This document shows positions 32,017-38,424 of a DNA stretch of 38,424 bases, piece by piece (positions within the stretch are counted from its first letter, which is position 1; each line of letters opens with the position of its first letter). The stretch is from a bacterium (lineage in GTDB: Bacteria > Cyanobacteriota > Vampirovibrionia > Gastranaerophilales > Gastranaerophilaceae): assembly GCA_017512405.1 (NCBI GenBank), contig JAFWGJ010000113.1:1-38424 (forward strand), read 5' to 3'. Below the pieces are notes generated by a model. The model was not told the DNA's origin and ran no database searches. It saw only the letters and a list, made by a program, of their open reading frames with translations. The position numbers and the translations under genes were made by a program.

Positions 32017-32358
32017 ATGGAAATCTTGGAGAGGTTAGCAAAATCAAAATTCAGGAGCAGATTTAAACTCCGAGCAAAAGAACTCGAATATATCAAAGAC
32101 AAAGGTCTTGATATAATTCGTTCACACGCCTGTGATTTTATTAGAGAAAGAGTTGCTCCGGCCGAACCTATTAATGATGGTAAGCAAACTCCTATGTGTG
32201 GACACCCTGTTTTTATTGCTCAACACGCAACAGCAACCTGTTGTCGTGGTTGTATTGAAAAATGGCACAAATTCCCCAAAGGCAGAAAACTTACAAAATC
32301 TGAACAAGATTATCTTGTTTCAATAATTATGGAATGGATAAAAAAACAAATGAATTAA
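32017..32358 (+). CDS. DUF4186 family protein
   Basis: A 113-aa protein matching DUF4186 over its full length: KSKFRSRFKLRAKELEYIKD, then D-G-K-Q-T-P-M-C-G-H-P-V-F-I-A-Q-H-A-T-A-T-C-C-R-G-C, then WHKFPKGRKLTKSEQDYLVS. The conserved Cys/His set (H-P-V-F, Q-H-A-T, C-C-x-x-C, K-W-H) suggests a zinc site. Function is unknown; the family is widespread as chromosomal and mobile genes. It lies between the early control region and the terminal repeats, pointing toward the phage end, where Mu carries its repressor. It could be a small accessory gene of the phage left end. Confidence 0.85.
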   Translation: MEILERLAKSKFRSRFKLRAKELEYIKDKGLDIIRSHACDFIRERVAPAEPINDGKQTPMCGHPVFIAQHATATCCRGCIEKWHKFPKGRKLTKSEQDYLVSIIMEWIKKQMN

Positions 32359-32395
32359 ATTTATAAAATTTATCAGAGAGTTTTGAAGTTTTTAT

Positions 32396-32574
32396 CTTTT
32401 CAATTTGAAATGTCTGACAGTTAGTTTTGAAATTTTTCCGACTTAACAACTTATAAAATTAAAACTTTTCAATTTGTTTGTCGGACTTTTCAATTTGTTA
32501 TGTCTATTTATATAAATTATCAAACAGAATTGAACAAATTATCTTTTCAATTTTAACTGTCTATTTATAGAAAT
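32396..32574 (+). repeat. Cluster of four CTTTTCAATTTGnnnTGTC repeats (putative transposase-binding sites)
   Basis: Copies start at 32396, 32465, 32486 and 32543, all in the same orientation. The consensus is CTTTTCAATTTG, 2-3 variable bases, then TGTC. Copies three and four share about 32 bp, extending into CTATTTATA and AAAT. Clustered ~20-bp sites at one end of a MuA-type element are what the transposase end-binding domains recognise (L1-L3 in Mu). Binding is inferred. Confidence 0.6.
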
Positions 32575-32593
32575 TCTTCCTCCGAAAGTTAAA

Positions 32594-32617
32594 AAGTTTG
32601 AGAATTCTCTCAAACTT
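32594..32617 (-). terminator. Hairpin terminator near the phage left end
   Basis: A perfect 10-bp stem AAGTTTGAGA/TCTCAAACTT with a 4-nt loop. On the minus strand it runs into a TTTTT tract, the form of a Rho-independent terminator. It would stop transcription entering the phage from the flanking side. On the plus strand a T-run is found only about 10 nt away. Confidence 0.6.
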
Positions 32618-32846
32618 CCGGGGGTATTTTTCTCAATCTCTCTGATAATCTACATCTGAGTATTATCATTTTAAGTGATTATTTATACGGACTTTTATAT
32701 CCTAATAACCGGACATTCTGGACTTTTCGATTACCTCATTCTCATTTTGAGGGAAGTGCCTCAATCGCCCAAACAATAAAACTTCCCGCCATTCAAATAA
32801 TCACACATTTATAATCATTGTCACTATTAATCTACAATTAATCTAC

Positions 32847-32864
32847 ATTTTCAATTTGTACAAC
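32847..32864 (+). repeat. Fifth, outlying copy of the end repeat
   Basis: ATTTTCAATTTGTACAAC shares TTTTCAATTTG with the four clustered copies about 300 bp away. As the outermost copy it is the best candidate for the terminal site next to the phage end. Confidence 0.45.
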
Positions 32865-32941
32865 TAAATATATTTGCCCCTTTGTCAAAAGTTGATATAA
32901 ATACATCATAATAAAAAATGTTGCATTGGAAAGGAGCTGAC

Positions 32942-33145
32942 ATGACATTTGTTGAACCAATCAGAAAAAAATCCGATTTAAGAAAAATTGAGGATTATTT
33001 AAAACTTAAAAACAAAAGAGATTATATAATGTTTAAATTAGGCATTAATTGCGGACTCAGAATATCAGATATTTTAAAACTGAATGTCGAAAATGTAAAA
33101 AATAAAAATTATATCCAATTGTTTGAACAAAAGACCGGAAAATGA
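32942..33145 (+). pseudogene. Truncated tyrosine recombinase/integrase
   Basis: 67 codons starting MTFVEPIRKKSDLRKIEDYL and containing YIMFKLGINCGLRISDILKL, the beginning of the catalytic domain of XerC/D-type integrases with the first catalytic arginine (G-L-R-I-S-D). The frame stops at TGA 33143-33145, right after Q-K-T-G-K, so the remaining catalytic residues (K, H-x-x-R, H/W, Y) are missing. An AAAGGAG site precedes the ATG. It is a relic of another mobile element, or of an attB-associated gene, next to the transposable phage end. Downstream bases do not continue the domain in another frame. Confidence 0.7.
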
Positions 33146-33192
33146 CCTATATAAATAACAGATATGTTTACTAATTAAGTATATTGTAGGTA

Positions 33193-33221
33193 TTGACACA
33201 TCGTGGCAATTACTATACACT
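33193..33221 (+). promoter_or_regulatory. Promoter before the FkbH-like locus
   Basis: A perfect TTGACA (33193-33198), a 17-bp spacer and TACACT (33216-33221). CACATC (33197-33202) and GATGTG (33223-33228) form an inverted repeat across it, a possible operator. The same bases can be read as a 29-codon open frame ending at 33279. Confidence 0.45.
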
Positions 33222-33244
33222 TGATGTGAAAGAAATAATTGAAG

Positions 33245-34982
33245 ATGAGCTATACAGAGAGTTTAAATTATCCATTTGATTCAAATTATATTTTAAAACA
33301 TCACAAATCTATAAAAAAAGAGCTTCTCGGTTTTGATAATTTTAAAAATATAAAAATTGCAATTCTTAGCGGTTCTACAATAGGATATGTTAAAAACATT
33401 TTAGAATTATTTTAGTTAAATAACGGTCTTAAACCTGAATTTTATGAAGGTGAATATAACAGGTTTTATGAAAATGCAATGTTTGATGATTCTTTGCTTG
33501 AATTTAATCCGGATATCGTTTTTATTCATACTTCAAGTAAAAATATAAAAAATTGGAGTAATGCAGATATAGAATTTAATTATTTTAAAGAAATTTGGCA
33601 AAAACTTTCAACACATAATTTTAAGATAATTCAAAATAATTTTGAAATGCCGGACTATCGAATTTTAGGGAATAAAGATGTTTATGACAAATCAGGTAGA
33701 TTAAATTTTATTCATACATTAAATTCAAAAATGTATGAATATGCACAAAATAATACAAGTTTTTATATTAATGATATTAACTATCTTTCTGCTTCGATAG
33801 GACTTGAAAAATGGCATAATCAAGAACATTGGGCTATGTATAAATATATGTCAGATGTATCGTATATTCCTGATTATTGTTTTAGTGTTTCAAACATAAT
33901 AAAATCTTTGTACGGTAAAAACAAAAAAACAATTATGCTGGATTTAGATAATACATTATGGGGCGGAATTATCGGCGATATTGGTGAAAATAAAATTGAA
34001 GTTGGTATGGAAACACCAATGGGAGAAATGTACCTTTATTTTCAGCAATATTTGAAAGAATTATCAAAAAATGGTGTAATTTTAAATATTGTTTCGAAAA
34101 ATGATGAAAAAATCGCTTTGAGTGGGTTAAATTCTAACAAAAATTACTTAAAACCGGAAGATTTTATTTCAAAAAGGATAAATTGGATGCCTAAAAGTGA
34201 AAACATAAAATCAATTTTGAAAGAAATAAATTTACTGCCGGAAAGTGCTGTTTTTATTGATGATAATCAAATAGAACAAGATGAAGTAAGGCAAAACCTG
34301 CCTCAGGTAGAAGTTCTGAATTCATTATCAATAGAAAATTTCAAAAAATATCTTGATAAATCAGGATTTTTTGAATGTACCATTCTTTCGGAAGATGATA
34401 AAAAAAAGTTGAATACTATAAAGCTAATCAGCTGCGCAAAGATGAAGAAACAAAATTTGCAAATTATGATGATTATTTAAAATCACTTAATATGACATCT
34501 GTTATTTCAAGTTTAAACGATAGAAATACTGAAAGAGTTCTTCAATTATTTAACAAAACCAATCAATTTAATCCTACGCAAAAAAATATTCCGAATCTGA
34601 TTTAAGTGTATTAACTTCACAAAACTCTATTACAATGGCAGTTGAACTTAATGATAAGTTTGGTAAAAACGGTATGGTAAGTGCTTTTATCGGTTTAATC
34701 AGAAATAATGCGTTGTTTATAGATAATTGGGTTATGAGCTGCAGAGTGTTTAAAAGAGGTTTGGAAAAGGCTATTTTTTGCTATTTAATTGAAAAATGCA
34801 AAAACAGCGGAATTGATGAAATTTATGGAACTTATTCAAAAACCGCTAAAAATGCTTATATAGAAAATTTATTTTCAGATTTAGGATTTGAACAAACAGA
34901 AAAAGATGAAAATATCGTAAAATATAAATATACTATAAAGGATAGTATTGAACAGAATGTTATTAAAATTACAGGAGAATAA
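33245..34982 (+). pseudogene. FkbH-like HAD/GNAT protein, broken by one stop and two frameshifts
   Basis: Read through its lesions, this encodes one FkbH-like protein of about 577 residues: an N-terminal SGNH-like part (L-S-G-S-T-I-G-Y), the HAD motif MLDLDNTLWGGIIGD and a C-terminal GNAT-like acyltransferase part (ALFIDNWVMSCRVF). Codon 57 is TAG (33413-33415), in frame with both sides. The A8 tract at 34400-34407 and the A7 tract at 34580-34586 each look one A short; adding one A restores the frame each time. FkbH proteins load glyceryl-like or sugar-derived units onto carrier proteins, and the next gene encodes an ACP. It is inactive as written, unless the poly-A lesions are sequencing errors. 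Confidence 0.82.
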
Positions 34983-34984
34983 AA

Positions 34985-35221
34985 ATGGATAATTTTGAAA
35001 AACTTCAAACTATATTTAGAGAAGTATTTGATGATGAAAGTTTAAATATTAAAAGAGAATATTCAGCAGCTGATATTGAGGATTGGGATTCTTTGGCACA
35101 AATAAATCTTATAGTTGCAATAGAAAAAGAATTTAATTTAAAATTTAATATAAATGAAATTTCTGCTCTTGAAAATATCGGAGACATGTTAGATTTAATT
35201 GAAAGAAAGTTAAATGAATAA
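34985..35221 (+). CDS. Acyl carrier protein
   Basis: A 78-aa acyl carrier protein. The phosphopantetheine site is the serine in D-W-D-S-L-A-Q-I-N-L, and the four-helix ACP plan is evident (FREVFDDESLN, EKEFNLKFNINEISALENIG). It starts 2 bp after the FkbH-like stop with a GGAGAA site and overlaps the MaoC-like gene by 8 nt. It would carry the acyl unit handled by FkbH, the dehydratase and the reductase. It is intact although its FkbH partner is broken. Confidence 0.9.
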   Translation: MDNFEKLQTIFREVFDDESLNIKREYSAADIEDWDSLAQINLIVAIEKEFNLKFNINEISALENIGDMLDLIERKLNE

Positions 35222-35627
35222 ATACAGTTATGATGAACTTAAAATAGGTCAAAAAGAAAGTTTTGAAGTTGTTGTAACAGAACAAATGCAAACTTCGTTT
35301 TTGAATTTATCCGGTGATATTAATCCTTTGCATTGTAATTGTGATTTTGCCAAAGAAAAAGGATTTAACGATAAAGTTGTGTATGGAATGCTGACATCAT
35401 CCTTTTATTCAACTTTGGTTGGTGTATATTTGCCGGGTGAGAATTGTCTTTTTCAAGAAGCTGAAATTCAATTTAACAAACCTGTTTATATAGGTGATAA
35501 GCTAATTGTATCAGGTGAAGTTACGGAAAAGCAAGACTTATACAAAAGAATTGTGGTTAAGGCAAAAATAACAGCGAATGAGAAAACTGTGAGCAAAGCA
35601 AAATTAACACTGGGAGTTTTAAATTGA
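35214..35627 (+). CDS. MaoC-like (R)-hydratase / dehydratase
   Basis: A 137-aa hot-dog-fold protein of the MaoC/enoyl-CoA hydratase 2 type: YDELKIGQKESFEVVVTEQM, then LSGDINPLHCNCDFAKEKGF with the catalytic D-x-N-P-L-H motif, and VVYGMLTSSFYSTLVG. It probably hydrates or dehydrates an acyl-ACP intermediate. It overlaps the ACP and SDR genes by a few bases, giving a compact operon. Length is normal for a single-domain member. Confidence 0.88.
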   Translation: MNKYSYDELKIGQKESFEVVVTEQMQTSFLNLSGDINPLHCNCDFAKEKGFNDKVVYGMLTSSFYSTLVGVYLPGENCLFQEAEIQFNKPVYIGDKLIVSGEVTEKQDLYKRIVVKAKITANEKTVSKAKLTLGVLN

Positions 35628-36328
35628 GTAAAACACTACTTATAACCGGCGCATCTTCTGATATGGCAATAGACTTGATTAATAATATCTATAAAGATTA
35701 TGATAAGATTATTGCTCATTATAATTCTTCTGCAAAAAATTTGGAAGCTTTGAAAAGCAAAATAGGAGATAAATTATTTCTGTTACAAGCCAATTTTAAG
35801 GATATTTTATCAACGGAAAAATTTATAGATGAAATTTCAGACATAAGTTTACCTAATCATATTGTTCATTTTCCCGCAACAAAATTGAAACCCGAACGTT
35901 TTGACAAATCAAACTGGAATGAATTATCAGAAGATATTATGATACAAGTACATTCAATATATAAAATTTGTCAAAAATTTATTAAGGATATGTCTAAAAA
36001 AGAAAATTCAAAAATAATTTTTGTTTTAACTTCTGCCATTTTTAATACACCAAAATTTAATACAAATTATTTAATAGCAAAATATTCTCTTTTAGGACTA
36101 ATGAAATCTTTATCAACAGAATATTCTGAAAAAATTAAGATTAATGCTATATCGCCTGTATTAACAGAAACAAAATTTTTAGAAAATCTTCCTCAATTTG
36201 CACTTGAACAATCAGCACAGAATTCTCCGATAAAAAGGAATTTAAAACCGTCTGACATATCGCCGGTCATAATTAATCTTTTATCGGATAATAATAATCT
36301 TAACGGTCAAAATATTTTAATTGATTGA
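35624..36328 (+). CDS. Short-chain dehydrogenase/reductase
   Basis: A 234-aa SDR oxidoreductase. The N-terminal cofactor site T-G-A-S-S-D-M-A is a slightly altered TGxxxGxG, with M-A in place of G-I/L-G, seen in some SDRs of surface-polysaccharide loci. The catalytic area has LTSAIFNTPKFNTNYLIAKY, with Ser, Tyr and Lys (Y-L-I-A-K; Tyr is one turn from the usual Y-x-x-x-K). The start is TTG at 35624, supported by GGGAG, overlapping the MaoC-like stop. It is likely a ketoacyl-ACP reductase for the FkbH/ACP pathway. Confidence 0.83.
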   Translation: MSKTLLITGASSDMAIDLINNIYKDYDKIIAHYNSSAKNLEALKSKIGDKLFLLQANFKDILSTEKFIDEISDISLPNHIVHFPATKLKPERFDKSNWNELSEDIMIQVHSIYKICQKFIKDMSKKENSKIIFVLTSAIFNTPKFNTNYLIAKYSLLGLMKSLSTEYSEKIKINAISPVLTETKFLENLPQFALEQSAQNSPIKRNLKPSDISPVIINLLSDNNNLNGQNILID

Positions 36329-36460
36329 AGTAAACTTTAAATTACTAATATTTTTATCATATGCTGAATGCTGTTTTTATATTAATTTTCAAAAATCAGT
36401 AATAATAAAATTTTTGTGCTATTATAAAGATGTAATAGTACTAGTAAAAGGGTTTGCAAA

Positions 36461-38424
36461 ATGTGTAAAATATGTGTGGCATATACTATAACTGATGATT
36501 ATACTTTTTTGACAGCAGTATCAATACAGAGTATTATTAACAATAACGCTAAAAATTATTTAAAAATTTATCTTATTACAGATGGATATTTTGATAAAAA
36601 CAATCAAAAATATTTTGACGAATTTAAAAAATATAAAAATTGTGAAATTATTTGGGTATTTGTTGATATTGAATATCGTTCCGTATTTGATTTTAATCTC
36701 AAATCTTCTATATTTAACTACTATAATTTAATTGAAGAATCCAAAGTTCTTTATTTAAAACCTCATGAAATAGTTAACTGTGATTTGAAAGATATATTTG
36801 AAATTGATTTAGGTGAATATTCGTGTGCTGCGGTAGAAAATATATATAATGGAATTATTACAGAAAATTATAATATAGATAGGCAAATATTTTATTCAAA
36901 TGGAATGACCTTGATTGATTTAGCAAATTGGAAAAAACAAAAAACATATGAGAAAATTAAAACGGAAGATTTTAAGGAATATATTCAGTACACTCCGCTG
37001 AATGAAAATGCAACTTTTAATATCTTAATTAATGACTGTAAGCATCTAGATTTAAAATATTGTTATGCGGAATCAAATTATTATACAAAACGTGTAGGTA
37101 TTTCATGTTCACCAAAGACATTAAAAGAGTACAAATTATTGCACAGTCACATAGAAAGTCCTTATTTGGTTGATTATCAATATGGCTGTCCGATGAATAA
37201 TGATGCTTCTAATAATTCATATTCTTCTCTTTGGTGGAATTATGCCGAAGATGCACCTGTATATGACGATATAAAAAGTCTGCGTGTTTTGAATAAATAC
37301 AAATTAAGTGCAACCTCAGCATCTAATTCTTTTAATTATGCTTGGCTTTTATCCAGAATGTTTCCGTACATAAGACCATATATTTTTAGAATTATTATAG
37401 GTTTTGCTATATCAATACCGCTGGGTTTATTGGATGGTGTGACAGCACTTGCCTTAAAACCTTATATGGATTATGTAATAGGCGGTAAAACTTTTGAATT
37501 TAGTGTTTTAGGATATAATATATCTTTGACCAGTCTAATAATGGCATTTTTAATTCCTGTTGGAATAATATTATTTGCGGGTATTCAGGGTGTATTGAGA
37601 TATTTGAATTCATATATTTCATCTTGGACAAGTATGCGAATAACAAATGATGTAAAATTGGATTTATTTCACCGTTTAATTCACATGCATCCGCAATTTT
37701 TTGAAGATAACCCGTCAGGGATAGTAATTTCTCGTTATGTAAGTGATCCTGCAGCTGCATCATCCGGAATAGTGGAACAAATAAAGAATATTACGACCAG
37801 TGTTTGTGGTGCATTAGGTTTAATAGCAGTAATGTTGTATAGTTCTTGGCAGCTGGCTTTTATAGGTGTAGGTGTGTTATGTGCGGCATTTGTTCCTGTA
37901 ACCATATTAAGGAAGCGTTTAAGAAAAGCATCAAATGAAAATATGGTTATTTCAGGTAATATCACAACAAATATGAATGAAACATACAATGGCAATAAAG
38001 TAATGTATGCATATGATTTGCAGGATTATCGCGAGAATGATTTTAAAACACAGATAAAACAAGCCTTTGATATAAATATTTCGTTAACGAAACGCACAGC
38101 ATGGATGTCTCCATTGATGTACATGATAGCCTCTTGTGGTATAGCAACTGTTTTAGGTGTTGGTACATATTTAATTAGTATAGGTAAAATGACAGCCGGT
38201 TCATTCGCATCATTTGTAACGTCCTTGTTATTGCTATATAAACCTGTTAAGGGTTTAGGCGGAACATTGACAGGTATACAACAGATATTTGTAGCAATGG
38301 GTCGTGTATTTGAATTGTTTGACTTAGAACCATTAATAAAAGACTGTGCAAATCCGAAAGAATTTAAAGAATTAAGAGAAAAAATAACATTTGAAGATGT
38401 ATGTTTTGAATATGTTCCTAATAA
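36461..38424 (+). CDS. GT8-like pseudo-glycosyltransferase fused to an ABC exporter, partial
   Basis: An open frame of 654 codons with no stop to the right edge. Residues ~1-285 have the GT8 plan: VAYTITDDYTFLTAVSIQSI, V-L-Y-L-K-P-H-E-I-V-N-C-D-L, FYSNGMTLIDLANWKK, then L-L-H-S-H and LWWNYAEDAP. Where GT8 enzymes have a metal-binding DXD after V-L-Y-L, this protein has K-P-H-E (residues 100-103), so catalysis is doubtful. From ~295 on it is a type-I ABC exporter membrane domain (six helices, FFEDNPSGIVISRYVSDPAA, RVFELFDLEP). The nucleotide-binding domain begins at ITFEDVCFEYVP as the window ends. It probably flips a lipid-linked product, with the GT-like part as a glycan sensor or adaptor. 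AAAGGG precedes the ATG. Confidence 0.82.
   Translation, partial: MCKICVAYTITDDYTFLTAVSIQSIINNNAKNYLKIYLITDGYFDKNNQKYFDEFKKYKNCEIIWVFVDIEYRSVFDFNLKSSIFNYYNLIEESKVLYLKPHEIVNCDLKDIFEIDLGEYSCAAVENIYNGIITENYNIDRQIFYSNGMTLIDLANWKKQKTYEKIKTEDFKEYIQYTPLNENATFNILINDCKHLDLKYCYAESNYYTKRVGISCSPKTLKEYKLLHSHIESPYLVDYQYGCPMNNDASNNSYSSLWWNYAEDAPVYDDIKSLRVLNKYKLSATSASNSFNYAWLLSRMFPYIRPYIFRIIIGFAISIPLGLLDGVTALALKPYMDYVIGGKTFEFSVLGYNISLTSLIMAFLIPVGIILFAGIQGVLRYLNSYISSWTSMRITNDVKLDLFHRLIHMHPQFFEDNPSGIVISRYVSDPAAASSGIVEQIKNITTSVCGALGLIAVMLYSSWQLAFIGVGVLCAAFVPVTILRKRLRKASNENMVISGNITTNMNETYNGNKVMYAYDLQDYRENDFKTQIKQAFDINISLTKRTAWMSPLMYMIASCGIATVLGVGTYLISIGKMTAGSFASFVTSLLLLYKPVKGLGGTLTGIQQIFVAMGRVFELFDLEPLIKDCANPKEFKELREKITFEDVCFEYVPN

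Larger units (their letters stand above)
32359..32917. other. Non-coding left-end region of the prophage
   Basis: About 560 bp with no supportable gene. It contains the CTTTTCAATTTG repeats, a terminator hairpin (32594-32617) and several related GGACTTTT words near 32690-32730. The phage-host junction should lie within or just beyond it, at a CA dinucleotide after the last repeat (32847-32864), but it cannot be fixed because the other phage end and the target duplication are outside the window. Confidence 0.55.

Noticed and set aside
32396..32864. Possible CRISPR array because of repeated units
   Set aside because: The repeats are only ~12-19 bp, irregularly spaced (21 to about 300 bp), some adjacent, and no cas genes are present.
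37500..37995. Two minus-strand open frames of about 86 codons inside the ABC exporter domain
   Set aside because: They are antisense to a continuous 654-codon frame with obvious exporter features.
1..38424. tRNA and rRNA genes
   Set aside because: I saw no cloverleaf with a CCA-proximal acceptor stem or conserved rRNA segment on either strand by eye.

Overview
This AT-rich window holds most of a Mu-like transposable prophage (about 1 to 32.9 kb) inserted beside a bacterial surface-modification locus (about 33.2 to 38.4 kb). The phage assignment rests on a MuA-type DDE transposase, a MuB-type ATPase, a Ner-like regulator, GemA, a Mor-like activator and Mu-type head proteins. The host cannot be named from sequence alone. 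Low GC, frequent GTG/TTG starts with strong Shine-Dalgarno sites and an FkbH/ACP/MaoC/SDR locus would fit a gut anaerobe such as Gastranaerophilales or a Clostridia-like lineage; this is a weak inference.

Layout from the phage left end (right side of the window) inward. 32.36-32.92 kb: non-coding terminal region with at least five copies of a CTTTTCAATTTG repeat, probably transposase-binding sites, and a hairpin terminator. 32.02-32.36 kb (+): a DUF4186 protein in the place where Mu has its repressor. 31.7 to 27.3 kb (-): ner-like, A, B, a small membrane protein, gemA, a Met-rich protein and mor-like. 27.2 to 19.7 kb (-): cargo, comprising three small genes (two of them tandem paralogues), a voltage-gated K+-channel-like gene coupled to a DUF4236 membrane protein, and a complete His-Xaa-Ser (HXS) peptide-maturation operon (hxsA, hxsD, hxsB, hxsC) followed by a secreted SNase/PLD double nuclease. 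10.2 to 19.7 kb (+): holin-like protein, small and large terminase, portal, a PAPS-reductase-like enzyme, head morphogenesis protein, Dam-type methylase and gpG-like protein, then a second cargo pair (455-aa protein plus a second PAPS-reductase-like enzyme). 10.06 kb to the left edge (-): protease/scaffold, capsid, decoration, gp36/gp37-like proteins, then a contractile tail of P2 type (sheath, tube, E/E' with a -1 frameshift site, tape measure, U, X, D, V).

Compared with Mu, the terminase-portal-head block is inverted in place, so it converges with the early/cargo operon (2 bp between stop codons) and diverges from the capsid/tail operon at a shared control region near 10.1-10.2 kb. The right end of the phage (rest of the baseplate, fibres, probably lysis genes) lies outside the window. 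No classical c repressor or endolysin is visible.

The flanking locus carries a truncated tyrosine recombinase, an FkbH-like gene broken by one nonsense codon and two poly-A frameshifts, intact ACP, MaoC-like and SDR genes, and a large open gene running off the window. That gene fuses a GT8-like glycosyltransferase domain, lacking its DXD motif, to an ABC exporter.

The best candidates for undescribed biology are the phage-borne HXS operon with its coupled nuclease, the 455-aa/PAPS-reductase pair, the channel/DUF4236 pair and the pseudo-GT8/ABC fusion.
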